This document shows, piece by piece, positions 45,104 to 54,106 of a stretch of 64,000 bases of DNA. Within the stretch, counting starts at the first letter, position 1. The number at the start of each line of letters is the position of its first letter. The position numbers were made by a program, and so were the translations under genes. The notes below the pieces were generated by a model, which saw only the letters and a program-made list of their open reading frames with translations, searched no databases and was not told the DNA's origin. Source of the DNA: an uncultured Erythrobacter sp. (GTDB lineage Bacteria; Pseudomonadota; Alphaproteobacteria; Sphingomonadales; Sphingomonadaceae); contig CALBWA010000013.1 in the NCBI GenBank assembly GCA_937969505.1, positions 62,001 to 126,000 of the forward strand. Direction: 5' to 3'.

Positions 45104-45717
45104 TCGAGCAAACTGACCACAAACCGCTCATCATCGGGCTGACTGGGTCGATCGGCATGGGAAAATCGACCGTCGCCTCCATGTTTCAGGACGCAGGCGT
45201 GCCGGTGTTCGACGCCGATGCTGAAGTGCGCGCGATGCAGGGGCCTGATGGCGCGCTTGTGTCGGCAATCGAGAAAGCCTTTCCCGGCTCGACTGGGCCC
45301 GATGGTGTCTTGCGGGAAAAGTTGGGAAGTCAGGTGTTCGGCGACAAAGCTGCCCTCGCCCGGCTGGAGGCGATCGTCCACCCCGCGGTTGGTGCTCGCC
45401 GCTCGCAATTCCTGGAAGAAAACCGTGATGCTGCGATGATGGTGTTCGATATTCCGCTGTTGTTCGAAGGCAAAGGCCATACGCAGGTTGATAAAATTGT
45501 TGTCGTTTCCGCACCCGCAGCGGTGCAGCGTGAACGCGTTTTGGCCCGTGAGGGAATGACCGCTGAAAAATTCGCGCATATCCTGTCGCTGCAGACACCC
45601 GATGCCGAAAAGCGTTCGCGAGCAGATCATGTGATCGATACCGGCACAAGCCTTGAGGAAACGCGCGCGGAGGTCCGCAAGCTGATTTCCACTCTGCCCG
45701 GCTCTGCGCAAAAATAG
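45100..45717 (+). CDS. coaE: Dephospho-CoA kinase
   Basis: The 205-residue P-loop kinase phosphorylates dephospho-CoA in the last step of CoA synthesis. The motif [14 protein letters not shown] lies near residue 15. [11 protein letters not shown]-like ([12 protein letters not shown]) near 88 and [10 protein letters not shown] near 113 are family signatures. It overlaps aroE by four bases and is followed by dnaQ 50 bases later. Confidence 0.95.
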   Translation: MIEQTDHKPLIIGLTGSIGMGKSTVASMFQDAGVPVFDADAEVRAMQGPDGALVSAIEKAFPGSTGPDGVLREKLGSQVFGDKAALARLEAIVHPAVGARRSQFLEENRDAAMMVFDIPLLFEGKGHTQVDKIVVVSAPAAVQRERVLAREGMTAEKFAHILSLQTPDAEKRSRADHVIDTGTSLEETRAEVRKLISTLPGSAQK

Positions 45718-45767
45718 GCACAAAGCAGGGCTTGCCTCTGCGCAAACTTGGTCCGATAGTACGGCCA

Positions 45768-46493
45768 ATGCGTGAAATCGTTTTTGATACCGAAACCACT
45801 GGCCTTGACCCCAAGACGGGGGACAGGATGGTGGAAATAGGTTGCGTCGAAATGGTCAACCGGGTCGCCACAGGCAACACCTATCACGCCTATTACAACC
45901 CGGAACGCGATATGCCTGCCGGTGCCGAGGCGGTGCATGGGCTGTCGATTTCCTTTTTGTCGGACAAACCGCTGTTTTCGCGCACCGTTGATGAATTGCT
46001 GGAATTTCTGGGCGATGCGCCGCTGGTGGCGCACAATGCCGGGTTCGACTTCGGCTTTCTCAATAACGAGCTGAACCTGATCGGGCGTCAGCCAATCTCG
46101 CTTGAACGGATGGTCGACACCGTTGCCTTGGCGCGCAAACGTCACCCAGGCGCCAAATTGTCGCTCGATGCCTTGTGCAGCCGCTATGGGATTGATCGCA
46201 GCCACCGGGTGAAACACGGCGCGCTGCTTGATGCGGAATTGCTCGCCCAGGTCTATGTCGAACTCACCGGAGGCCGACAGATCGGTTTGGGTTTGGGCGC
46301 GCAAGACAGCGATTTTGCCGCAGGAAGCGCTCCAAATGGCGCCGCTTCAAAAGGCAACACAGGGGGTGAAAAGGTTTTTGGTCGGGCCAGCGGTGAACGG
46401 CGCGAGCCGCGCCCCCATCAACCCACCGCCGAAGAGCTGGAAAGGCACCGCGTGTTTCTGGAGGAGATCAAGGATCCCCTTTGGGCCGGATGA
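45768..46493 (+). CDS. dnaQ: DNA polymerase III epsilon subunit (proofreading exonuclease)
   Basis: The 241-residue 3'-5' exonuclease has Exo[12 protein letters not shown] at residue 5, Exo[15 protein letters not shown] near 95, and Exo[17 protein letters not shown] near 153. The C-terminal tail after 175 is low complexity, as expected for the alpha-subunit-binding region. ATG at 45768 (MREIVFD) is preferred to an upstream TTG. Confidence 0.95.
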   Translation: MREIVFDTETTGLDPKTGDRMVEIGCVEMVNRVATGNTYHAYYNPERDMPAGAEAVHGLSISFLSDKPLFSRTVDELLEFLGDAPLVAHNAGFDFGFLNNELNLIGRQPISLERMVDTVALARKRHPGAKLSLDALCSRYGIDRSHRVKHGALLDAELLAQVYVELTGGRQIGLGLGAQDSDFAAGSAPNGAASKGNTGGEKVFGRASGERREPRPHQPTAEELERHRVFLEEIKDPLWAG

Positions 46494-46541
46494 ACATTAA
46501 CACCTGCCGTGCGTTAGAATAAAAAAGGAGAAGCGGTCATC

Positions 46542-47105
46542 ATGGATATTCGCGTTTCGGGACACCAGATGGATACGGGCAGTGCGCTGCAGGAACATGT
46601 TGAAGACCGCTTGGGCGGGATCGTCGACAAATATTTCGACCGGGCGATTTCCTCTCATGTGACCTTTGGCAAGGCCCCGGCAGGTGCCTTCCGATGCGAT
46701 ATCGTGACCCATGTGATGCAGGGTCTGATTCTCAAATCCCAGGCCGAAGCGCATGATGCTCATACGGCGCTGGATGCTGCCTCAGCCAAGATCGACACGC
46801 AGTTGCGCCGCTACAAGCGCCGCCTCAACGACCATCATCTGCAGATGGCCCATGCGCAAAAGGAAGAAGAGGCGGCCTATGTCATTTTCGCTGCGGAAGA
46901 GCCCGAGGAAGAGGTCACTTCGGACGCGCCACCCATTATTGCAGAGACCACGACATTGATTCCGGAAAGCTCGGTCGCTGATGCTGTCATGATGCTGGAT
47001 TTGCGCGATACGCCAGCCCTGTTTTTCAAAAATGCTGGCACCGGACGCCATAATATGGTTTATCGCCGCTCCGATGGATCGATCGGTTGGGTCGAACCAA
47101 GCTAG
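46542..47105 (+). CDS. hpf: Long-form ribosome hibernation-promoting factor
   Basis: The 187-residue protein has the S30AE domain (MDIRVSGHQMDTGSALQEHVEDRL and onward, residues 1-100) joined by a Glu-rich linker to the C-terminal dimerisation domain (TPALFFKNAGTGRHNMVYRRSDGSIGWVEP). Long HPF pairs 70S ribosomes into inactive 100S dimers. ptsN follows, as in many proteobacteria, though the usual upstream rpoN is missing. ATG has the ribosome-binding site AAAAAAGGAG. Confidence 0.94.
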   Translation: MDIRVSGHQMDTGSALQEHVEDRLGGIVDKYFDRAISSHVTFGKAPAGAFRCDIVTHVMQGLILKSQAEAHDAHTALDAASAKIDTQLRRYKRRLNDHHLQMAHAQKEEEAAYVIFAAEEPEEEVTSDAPPIIAETTTLIPESSVADAVMMLDLRDTPALFFKNAGTGRHNMVYRRSDGSIGWVEPS

Positions 47106-47241
47106 AGGCGCATTGCTGCGGGATTGAATTCCCCTTTGCGCGCTTCCTCTACCACAGGGCAAACCTTTGCCGCTGGCGCGGAGCAGAGGGTTTTGCGTGG
47201 TGGAGTGAATGATAAATTTTTAGGTACAGAGTTCTTCCAAG

Positions 47242-47703
47242 ATGAATGTAAATTTTAAAATGCTTCCCGAAGCGGTGGTCTGTGTGCGCCCTTCAACAAA
47301 GCAGGAAACTCTTGAATGTGTCGCCCGAACCTTTGCTGATGTCTATGGCATCGATCAACATGAGGTGCTGGAAGGGCTTGAAGAGCGTGAGCATTTGGGA
47401 TCGACCGGCTTTGGACGCGGCATTGCCATCCCCCACGCGCGATCACGTCAGATTCGCCGCCCAACCAGTGTGTTGTTGAGACTGGAAAGCCCGGTGGACT
47501 TCAATGCCGCCGACCGGATGCCGGTAGATATTGTTTTTGGCCTGCTTTCACCCGAAAACGCTGGCGCGACCCACCTTCACGCCCTTGCTGCGATTTCCCG
47601 GATAGCCCGTGATGAAGCTACCCACGAAGCGATGAGCGCAACTTCGGATCCCGAAGCGCTGTTTTCATTGCTCAACAATCATCTCGAAGTCGATGCCGCC
47701 TGA
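47242..47703 (+). CDS. ptsN: PTS IIA-like nitrogen-regulatory protein PtsN
   Basis: The 153-residue EIIA-Ntr domain has its phosphorylated histidine in GIAIPHAR (H65). The family signature LGSTGFGRGIAIPHAR is complete. It is part of the nitrogen phosphotransfer regulatory relay and does not itself transport sugar. It starts 136 bases after hpf, and its 3' end overlaps the thioesterase start by 11 bases. Confidence 0.94.
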   Translation: MNVNFKMLPEAVVCVRPSTKQETLECVARTFADVYGIDQHEVLEGLEEREHLGSTGFGRGIAIPHARSRQIRRPTSVLLRLESPVDFNAADRMPVDIVFGLLSPENAGATHLHALAAISRIARDEATHEAMSATSDPEALFSLLNNHLEVDAA

Positions 47704-48166
47704 ATCGGTGCCAATGCCGGGTGCCGAGCAGCATTATCGCTCGCTCGAGCGGCTCTACGCCTCTGCTCCGATCAATCAGAAATTCCAGTCCCAACTGGCG
47801 ATCGAGGGTGAAGGCCGCTCGCGCCTTACCTTTACGATTGATCAGGCGTCCTATCACGCTGCGGGCGCGGCGCATGGCACGATTTACTTCAAAATGCTCG
47901 ACGATGCGGCCTTTTATGCGGCCAATACGCTAGCAACCGACCGGTTTCTGCTTACCACCAGCTTCAACCTGCACTTCACCAAACCGGTGCGCGAAGGAAA
48001 GGTGGTAGCCGAAGGGCGCTGGATCAGCGGCAAGCGCCGCGTGTTTGTCGCAGAGAGCCGCCTGGTCGATGAAGAAGGCGATGAAATCGGCCGCGGGACA
48101 GGGACCTTCATGCGCTCGCGCATCGCTCTATCCAGTCTCGACGGTTATGCCGGGGCCGGTTCCTGA
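47693..48166 (+). CDS. PaaI-type hot-dog thioesterase
   Basis: The 157-residue hot-dog-fold protein has the AAGAAHGTIYFKMLDDAAFYAA helix near 60-80 and strands TTSFNLHFTKPVREGKVVAEGRW, the PaaI/YigI-like pattern. It would hydrolyse acyl-CoA thioesters; substrate unknown. It overlaps ptsN, and DUF1491 begins one base after its stop. Confidence 0.87.
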   Translation: MPPESVPMPGAEQHYRSLERLYASAPINQKFQSQLAIEGEGRSRLTFTIDQASYHAAGAAHGTIYFKMLDDAAFYAANTLATDRFLLTTSFNLHFTKPVREGKVVAEGRWISGKRRVFVAESRLVDEEGDEIGRGTGTFMRSRIALSSLDGYAGAGS

Positions 48167-48167
48167 T

Positions 48168-48506
48168 ATGGATGACGCGCGTCTGCCCGCCCATCTGGAA
48201 GCGGCTGGACTGATCCGCGCGGTCCAATCGGCAGGTGGGTTCGCCACCGTTTTGGCGAAGGGCGAAAAAGACGCCGGAACCATCCTTGTATTAACCACGT
48301 ATCGTGGCGGAAATGCAGTACTTTTCGAAAGAATGCCGCAGCTCGACGGGTCGCGACCCTATATTGCTGCAAAGCGGGAAAATTCTGAAAACAAACAAGA
48401 ATTTTTCGAGTATCTGGAAAAACGACGCCGACAGGACCCGGATATCTGGCTAATTGAACTGGACGTCGCGAATGCGGAACAGTTCATCGCATCCCGGGAA
48501 CCTTAA
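48168..48506 (+). CDS. DUF1491 family protein
   Basis: The 112-residue product (LPAHLEAAGLIRAVQSAGGFATVLAKGEKDAGTILVL and PDIWLIELDVANAEQFI) matches the alphaproteobacterial DUF1491 family, whose role is unknown. ATG at 48168 follows the thioesterase stop at once, so the genes are probably translated in series. Confidence 0.85.
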   Translation: MDDARLPAHLEAAGLIRAVQSAGGFATVLAKGEKDAGTILVLTTYRGGNAVLFERMPQLDGSRPYIAAKRENSENKQEFFEYLEKRRRQDPDIWLIELDVANAEQFIASREP

Positions 48507-48507
48507 C

Positions 48508-48540
48508 TTGACCTCGTGACCATTCCGGCTAGACGCGCGC
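48508..48540 (+). promoter_or_regulatory. Possible promoter for the cell-wall hydrolase
   Basis: TTGACC at 48508 is followed after 16-17 bases by CTAGAC/TAGACG near 48530. If used it would give a leader of about 170 bases before the hydrolase. The leader has GC-rich inverted segments (GCCCGAT against ATCGGGT) but no recognisable riboswitch or RNA family. Confidence 0.3.
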
Positions 48541-48708
48541 CAACTTCCAGACGCGCAGGCGGCCCGATCCGATAATTCAGTCATCGGGTTAGCACGCAGA
48601 CGGGGGGCGGCCGGCAGGCCTTGTTTCAGGACCCATAAAACCAAACGCATATTGCTTCAGGTCCATGCCTGCGTCTGAGCTCGTTCACCGCACAAAGTGA
48701 CGATATTA

Positions 48709-49371
48709 ATGAGTCGAAAGACCCACACCATCAGCGCTGCAGCCATTGCAGCGACATTAGGATTGACCTTTGGCAGCGCCGAAATTTCGGGCGCTGTGGC
48801 ACAGGATTCCGAAATCTCTTCTACCTTTGCCGCTCCGGTAGAAGATGAAAGCACCCAACCGGTGTTTGTTTCCGAAGAAATCGTCCAGCCGCTGGCTGTG
48901 ACAGATAGGGAAGCCGATGACACGGATACAGCAGCCGCAGTAAAGCCAGCTGCTGCATCATTGCGCGAGCTCGTTGCGATCACCGACAAGGATTACAGCC
49001 TGTCAGAGGAAATGCAGTGCCTGGCCGGGGCCGTCTATTTCGAATCGCGCGGTGAACCGCTCGCAGGCCAGCTGGCTGTTGCGCAAGTGGTCATCAATCG
49101 GGCCGATTCCTCGCGTTTCCCGTCAAGTTATTGCGGTGTGGTCTATCAGCGCGCGCAGTTTTCTTTTGTGAAGAACGGCAATATGCCGCGCATCCGCACC
49201 GGGTCCGCCGCGTGGCAGCGGGCCAAAGCGATCGCACGCATCGCTCATGAAGGGCATTGGGACAGCGAAGCGCAAGATTCGCTCTACTTCCATGCCAATT
49301 ATGTGAACCCCAGCTGGAGCCGCAAGAAAACGCGGATGGCCAGGATCAACACCCACATCTTCTATCGCTGA
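48709..49371 (+). CDS. SleB-type cell wall hydrolase
   Basis: The 220-residue protein has an Ala-rich signal peptide (AAAIAATLGLTFGSAEISGAVAQ), an acidic linker, and the hydrolase-2 domain with CLAGAVYFESRGEPLAGQLAVAQVVINR near 105. HANYVNPSW follows near 195. The catalytic Glu is probably in the YFESRGEP motif. It would cleave peptidoglycan (amidase or lytic enzyme). ATG at 48709 was preferred over GTG at 48697. Confidence 0.9.
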   Translation: MSRKTHTISAAAIAATLGLTFGSAEISGAVAQDSEISSTFAAPVEDESTQPVFVSEEIVQPLAVTDREADDTDTAAAVKPAAASLRELVAITDKDYSLSEEMQCLAGAVYFESRGEPLAGQLAVAQVVINRADSSRFPSSYCGVVYQRAQFSFVKNGNMPRIRTGSAAWQRAKAIARIAHEGHWDSEAQDSLYFHANYVNPSWSRKKTRMARINTHIFYR

Positions 49372-49398
49372 GCCGCTGGCCTAGCTGTCAAAAATCAG

Positions 49399-49427
49399 CC
49401 CCTCGCCTGCAACGGCGGGGGGTTTTT
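49399..49427. terminator. Bidirectional terminator between hydrolase and xthA
   Basis: CCCCTCGCC/GGCGGGGGG with a 6-base loop is followed by TTTTT on the plus strand. On the minus strand the stem is followed by CTGATTTTTG. It serves both convergent genes. Confidence 0.85.
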
Positions 49428-49465
49428 GTATGGGAAACGGGTTTGATGAGCGCTCGGATACGCGC

Positions 49466-50263
49466 TCAATCGTCAAGGGCGCACCATACGGGTGCGTGGT
49501 CGCTTGCCTTCTCGCGGCCGCGGTGGTCCCGATCAACCCCGACAGCGGTCAGCCGGTCGGCCAGCTCGGGGGTCAGCAACAGGTGATCGATCCGGAAACC
49601 GTGATCGCGCTGCCAGGCGCCGCGTTGATAATCCCAATAGGTCCACACGCCGCCACGCGGGTTGAGTGTCCTGACCGCATCGGTCCAGCCGTCGGCAAGC
49701 AAGCGACTGTAGGCGGCGCGCGATTCGGGTTGCATCAGGGCGTCGTCAGCCATCGATTTGGTTGACCAGACATCGTCATCATGGGGAATGACGTTGTAAT
49801 CGCCCACCACCGCGCAGGGCACCTCCTCGGCCCAGATGGCAGCCATGCGCTCTCGCAGCTTCGCCATCCAGGCAATCTTGTAGTCGAATTTGGGGCCCGG
49901 CAGCGGATTGCCGTTGGGAAGGTAAATACACACAACGCGCACGCCATTGACGTCCGCCTCAAGATAGCGGGCTTGCTCGTCAGTGTTCTCGCCAGGTCCT
50001 GGAACCCCCAGGCCGCGCTGTATTTCCGTCGGCCCATCGGGGCAGGCCTGTTTGTCGACCAGAATAGCAACGCCATTGAAGCTTTTTTGCCCGTGCCAGA
50101 TCGCGGTATAGCCGATGTCTTCAAACTCGTTTGCCGGGAAACCATCGTCTTGCGACTTGATTTCCTGCAGACAGGCGACAGTCGGCCGCGTTTCCTCCAG
50201 CCATTCCTTGAGCCGGGGCAGCCGTGCCTTGATACCGTTGATGTTGAATGTCGCGATTTTCAT
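49466..50263 (-). CDS. xthA: Exodeoxyribonuclease III
   Basis: The 265-residue AP endonuclease/3'-5' exonuclease has NINGIKARL at residue 7, CLQEIKSQ near 32, GDYNVIPHDDD near 153, FRIDHLLLTP near 224 and SDHAPVWC at the end. These are the full set of Xth/ExoIII active-site motifs. It works in base-excision repair. Confidence 0.95.
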   Translation of the reverse strand: MKIATFNINGIKARLPRLKEWLEETRPTVACLQEIKSQDDGFPANEFEDIGYTAIWHGQKSFNGVAILVDKQACPDGPTEIQRGLGVPGPGENTDEQARYLEADVNGVRVVCIYLPNGNPLPGPKFDYKIAWMAKLRERMAAIWAEEVPCAVVGDYNVIPHDDDVWSTKSMADDALMQPESRAAYSRLLADGWTDAVRTLNPRGGVWTYWDYQRGAWQRDHGFRIDHLLLTPELADRLTAVGVDRDHRGREKASDHAPVWCALDD

Positions 50264-50301
50264 GACAGCCTTACTGCATGAAACCGGTCGCCGGGTCTAA
50301 T

Positions 50302-50628
50302 CTAAATCCCGAAGCTGGAACCGCAGCCGCATCCAGCAGCAGCATTGGGGTTTTCGACCTGGAATGCAGCCCCGCCCAGTGACTCGACAAAATCGACCAC
50401 GCTGCCACCGACCAGATCAAGGCTGGTCGAATCCACCACCAGCTGAACGCCATCAGTTTCGCTTACCAGATCGTCTGTTTCTGGGCCGTCGGACAGGTCA
50501 AACTTGTACTGAAAGCCGGAACAACCGCCGCCTTCAACCGAAAGGCGCAAAATGGCTGGCCGGGACTGCTTTTGTGCAATCCAGGCAACGCGTTTCGCCG
50601 CAGAAGGGGTCAGTGTCATAGTGGCCAT
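50302..50628 (-). CDS. erpA: Iron-sulfur cluster insertion protein ErpA
   Basis: The 108-residue A-type carrier has the three conserved cysteines in GGGCSGFQY and CGCGSSFGI near the C-terminus. It delivers Fe-S clusters to apoproteins. The monocistronic position next to xthA is common in alphaproteobacteria. Distinction from IscA/SufA rests on length and context. Confidence 0.9.
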   Translation of the reverse strand: MATMTLTPSAAKRVAWIAQKQSRPAILRLSVEGGGCSGFQYKFDLSDGPETDDLVSETDGVQLVVDSTSLDLVGGSVVDFVESLGGAAFQVENPNAAAGCGCGSSFGI

Positions 50629-50701
50629 GGGTCTAATCTAGGCATTCAGCGCTGCTTCGACAAGCTTCGCAGGCTTGGGTTTTGATATCGAGCGACACGA
50701 A

Positions 50702-51133
50702 TCAGGCCGTCTGGATATAGGTCCGGATCGCTTCTGCTTCACGCTCCACTTCGTCGATCCGGGTCTTCACCAGGTCTCCGATCGATATAAAGGCAATCAG
50801 CGCCCCGTCGTGAATGACCGGAAGGTGACGAATGCGGCGGCGGGTCATCAGGCCCAGCGCTTCATCGACACGGGTTTCCGGCTGCACTGTAATGGGCGTG
50901 TCGGTCATGATGTCCGCCACACTGCGAGACAGGCACAGATCACCTTCCTCGGCCAAGCGATAAAGGACGTCACGTTCAGAAAATATCCCTGCAATCATGC
51001 CGTCGCGCATCACGGGAACAGCACCAATCCGCTTGCTGGCCAGCAACTTCACCGCATCGACCACGCGCGTATTGACGTCGCAAGTGATGATATCGGACGC
51101 GCTGCGTCCGGCGATGATTTGAGATATTTCCAT
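50702..51133 (-). CDS. CBS-domain protein
   Basis: The 143-residue protein consists of two CBS motifs (residues about 8-65 and 75-130). Conserved stretches are RIGAVPVMRDGMIAGIFSERDVLYRL and RRIRHLPVIHDGALIAFISIGDLVK. Such stand-alone pairs bind adenosyl nucleotides and regulate unknown partners. ATG at 51133 follows an AGGGTGCTC upstream run; GTG at 51139 would add two residues. Confidence 0.9.
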   Translation of the reverse strand: MEISQIIAGRSASDIITCDVNTRVVDAVKLLASKRIGAVPVMRDGMIAGIFSERDVLYRLAEEGDLCLSRSVADIMTDTPITVQPETRVDEALGLMTRRRIRHLPVIHDGALIAFISIGDLVKTRIDEVEREAEAIRTYIQTA

Positions 51134-51244
51134 GAGCACCCTCCATTTCTAAGTGCAAATAATGCCATCAATGCTGCAAAAATGCGAATCGAGATCGGTG
51201 AATCAGTGGTTGCAACTGGCAACGCAGGTGCGCATGGACCTGTG

Positions 51245-51538
51245 ATGGTTGGAAAAAGCCCTCTCGATGACCCTGAAAACGCCGCTTATGCCTGGGCGCG
51301 CTATCGCCGGCTGATGCGGTTCATGATGGGCGTAACGGTTGGCGTGGTCATTATCGCGTTGACCCTGCTCTTCGTGCGCGAAGGCGCCGTATCGGTGCAT
51401 TTTTACATTGCCGTTGCGCTGGGCATCGGTTTTTCGATGCTTTTGATGAGCGCGCTGATGGGGTTGGTTTTTCTGTCAAACGGGACCGGCCATGATGCTG
51501 CCGTCGACAACAATCTGCCCAGCAATGAGGACGATTAA
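51245..51538 (+). CDS. Small two-helix membrane protein
   Basis: The 97-residue product has two membrane segments (VTVGVVIIALTLLFV and FYIAVALGIGFSMLLMSALMGLVFL) after a PLDDPENAAYAWARYRRLMRFM lead. Short proteins with this sequence are common in sphingomonads, function unknown. ATG at 51182 would add 21 residues. It lies convergent with the ferredoxin-like gene. Confidence 0.65.
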   Translation: MVGKSPLDDPENAAYAWARYRRLMRFMMGVTVGVVIIALTLLFVREGAVSVHFYIAVALGIGFSMLLMSALMGLVFLSNGTGHDAAVDNNLPSNEDD

Positions 51539-51548
51539 AGCCTTGCCA

Positions 51549-51944
51549 TCACATTGATTTCAAACGGAATTCGTCCACCGGCTCGCCGCCGATCAAGTGT
51601 TCCTGAATGATCCGTTCGAGCACATCCGGGGTGCAGGAATGATACCAGACCCGGTCTGGCAGCACGAGTGCGATAGGTCCGCATGCGCAGATCTGCAGAC
51701 AATCAGCCTTGCTGCGCTGCATTCCGCCGCAGACATTGTGTTCTCCATCGCGCCGCTGAGGACCGGTCAGGCCCAATTGCTTCATGCGGGCCTTGAGAAA
51801 TTTCCATGAGAGTGCGCCCTGCTCTTTCGAACAGCATTTCTGCTTTTCGCTAAGCGCACACAGGAAAATGTGACGCTGAACCTGTTCGCCGCCAATGGTG
51901 GCAAGCGCGGTCTGCGCGGCACGCAAAGTGTTGGAATCACTCAT
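51549..51944 (-). CDS. (2Fe-2S) ferredoxin-domain protein
   Basis: The 131-residue protein resembles thioredoxin-like [2Fe-2S] ferredoxins, with cysteines in [30 protein letters not shown] and [16 protein letters not shown]. It has the C-x4-to-12-C and CxxxC arrangement of the family. It would carry electrons; partner unknown. ATG at 51944. Confidence 0.8.
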   Translation of the reverse strand: MSDSNTLRAAQTALATIGGEQVQRHIFLCALSEKQKCCSKEQGALSWKFLKARMKQLGLTGPQRRDGEHNVCGGMQRSKADCLQICACGPIALVLPDRVWYHSCTPDVLERIIQEHLIGGEPVDEFRLKSM

Positions 51945-52000
51945 GAAGAATTATCGGCGCAGGGATCAGGTGTGTGCGGAGGGGAGCAGATGGCAGCGCT

Positions 52001-52519
52001 CTAGCGCTTCTTGCCTGCGATCCGGGCGATTTCATCCTGCACCATCTTTTCGACCATGCCGGGCAGGTTCTTGTCCATCCATTCGGCCAGCATAGGCCGC
52101 AGCATTTCGCGGACCAACCCTTCGAGCGAAGTTTCTCCCGAACGGACAATCTGCGGCTGGGCTCCGGGCTGCGCCAGCATGGCCAGCGCGGCAAAATTGT
52201 CCCGCATCGAACTGCGCACGGCTTCCGTGGTCAGCGGTTGTTCGGGTTCTTCATCTTCGAACTCTGTATCCAGATGACCATCGTGCTCGTCCTCGGCAAA
52301 TTCTTCTGCGTAGTCCATTTCTGCCAGATCGAGCACTTCTTCGGCATCGCTGAGATCGGGCATGGAGTTATCGACGGAGGTGGGCTGCTTTTCGCTGTCT
52401 TCAAATTCGGCCAGCCGGCGCCTGCGATCATCAAGAGCGCCTTCGCGATTGTCGCGCGCAATGACTTTCTTGATCGATTCGAGAATTTCCTCGACCGATG
52501 CCTCATTGCTGTGCGCCAT
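52001..52519 (-). CDS. PopZ-family polar organising protein (DUF2497)
   Basis: The 172-residue protein has the PopZ/DUF2497 layout. A short N-terminal helix (SVEEILESIKKVIARDN) and an acidic disordered middle (AEEFAEDEHDGHLDTEFEDEEPE) precede a conserved C-terminal helical block (LEGLVREMLRPMLAEWMDKN, then LPGMVEKMVQDEIARIAG). In Caulobacter PopZ forms a polar network that captures ParB-parS. The same window has parABS and a candidate origin. Function here is inferred from the family. Confidence 0.88.
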   Translation of the reverse strand: MAHSNEASVEEILESIKKVIARDNREGALDDRRRRLAEFEDSEKQPTSVDNSMPDLSDAEEVLDLAEMDYAEEFAEDEHDGHLDTEFEDEEPEQPLTTEAVRSSMRDNFAALAMLAQPGAQPQIVRSGETSLEGLVREMLRPMLAEWMDKNLPGMVEKMVQDEIARIAGKKR

Positions 52520-52580
52520 TAAAACAGTCCCTCGAATCGCAGTCAGTTGTGCGCTGAATGTGCCAGCATCGCTGGCAAGG

Positions 52581-54056
52581 TCAATCGTCTGTGCCGGGAA
52601 TTGTGATGCCGTCTATCGTAACGGTCGCGTCAGCGGCTGGCACATCGACCGTGCTGGGCGCAGTGGCAGAAGGTTCGGGATCGCGATCCCAATCCCATAT
52701 CTTGCCCTTTACCCGTTCGTAATTGAACTGGGGATCATACAGCACACCGCCGGTATCGAGATTGAGATCGCGCGCTTCGGCACGCCCCATCACCGCCAGC
52801 AAGGTAAAGCCAGCCACATAGGCATTGCGCCGGGCAGTGACCAATTGTGCCCGCGCCACCAGCAATTCCTGTTCAGCGTTGAGAACATCAAGGATCGTGC
52901 GGTTTCCGATCGAGTTTTCTGCCCTCACACCTTCCAGACTAAGAGTGGCAGCCGCAACCGCAGCCTGCGAGCTTTCGATAACGGCATTGGAGGCCTGCCA
53001 GCTGGCATAGGATGACCGGACATTGTCGATCACCAGCCGCTGTGTCGCGATGACATTTTCCAGGGCAGCATTCTCGCGGGCATAGGCCTGACGTTGGCGG
53101 GCGGCTGGCTCGCCGCCCTGAAAGATCGGAATGGTGATCTGGACACCGACATTGGCGGTGCGTTCTGACTGGGTGAAATTGGAGGAAACCGGCCCGCCCA
53201 GCGTACCGAAAAAGTCGGTATAATCGTAATTTCCGAAAGCGCCGATTGTTGGCAGGCGGCCGGCACCAGCCACTTCGCTGTCAAAACCAGCCGCTTCGGC
53301 CCGTTCCTTTGCGGCGATCAGATCAGGATTGTTTTCGAGCGCAATAACCACCGATTCGCCCACACTTTCAGGGAGACCGGGCAGGGGTGGGGGCGCCTGC
53401 AAGTTGGTTGGGGCATCGCCAACCAAGCGAATATAATCTTCACGCGCGTTGATCAGTTCGGCCCGCGCATTTTGCAGATCGCTGACTGCAAGTGCCCGGC
53501 GCGATTCCGATTGCGCGATGTCAGTGCGGGTTAGATCGCCAATTTCAAACCGGTCGCGAGTCGCCTCCAGATTGACCTGCAGGACATTGACCTGATTCTG
53601 GGACAAGGCCACCAGCCCCTCTGCCCGCAAAACATCCATATAGGCGGCAACGACCTGGGCAAAAATGCTGCTTTCCGTGCCGCGCAGCCCAGCTTGGCCC
53701 GCAGCAACCCGTTCCTTGGCCGCCTTGATCGAATTCTTAACCGCGCCTCCGGCGTAGAGTGGGACGGTCAGATCCGGGCCCACGACCAGAGTGCGCTCCG
53801 GAGCGGTAAAGCTGTTCGGCGAACGTTTGAGAAATTCAATCTGCGTGGCCCCCACGCTGAGATCGGGCAGGGCATTGGACCGTGCAATCGGCACGTCTTC
53901 ATCGGTTGCGCGCTGTTCAGCGCGAGCGGCCTGCAAAGACGGATTGGTCAGATAGGCTTTGGCCAGCGCTTCGCGCAGAGTGTCGGCCTGTGCGGGCGTA
54001 TGGGCCAGCACTGCCAAAGAGCAGAGCAACGCAACGCCACCCTTCCAGGCGGTCAT
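52581..54056 (-). CDS. TolC family outer-membrane efflux channel
   Basis: The 491-residue protein has a signal peptide (VALLCSLAVLAHTPAQA) and two OEP repeats, with long coiled-coil helices (DTLREALAKAYLTNPSLQAARAEQRA and AGNAENRL-like repeats) typical of TolC. It is probably the exit duct of a type I secretion or efflux system; the pump partners are not nearby. ATG at 54056 gives a good signal peptide. An ATG at 54119 would begin inside the neighbouring gene. Confidence 0.9.
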   Translation of the reverse strand: MTAWKGGVALLCSLAVLAHTPAQADTLREALAKAYLTNPSLQAARAEQRATDEDVPIARSNALPDLSVGATQIEFLKRSPNSFTAPERTLVVGPDLTVPLYAGGAVKNSIKAAKERVAAGQAGLRGTESSIFAQVVAAYMDVLRAEGLVALSQNQVNVLQVNLEATRDRFEIGDLTRTDIAQSESRRALAVSDLQNARAELINAREDYIRLVGDAPTNLQAPPPLPGLPESVGESVVIALENNPDLIAAKERAEAAGFDSEVAGAGRLPTIGAFGNYDYTDFFGTLGGPVSSNFTQSERTANVGVQITIPIFQGGEPAARQRQAYARENAALENVIATQRLVIDNVRSSYASWQASNAVIESSQAAVAAATLSLEGVRAENSIGNRTILDVLNAEQELLVARAQLVTARRNAYVAGFTLLAVMGRAEARDLNLDTGGVLYDPQFNYERVKGKIWDWDRDPEPSATAPSTVDVPAADATVTIDGITIPGTDD

Positions 54057-54106
54057 GTCTTTTGGCCCGACCACTCGCCCGATCCCCGGCCCAGTGCCTA
54101 GCATCG

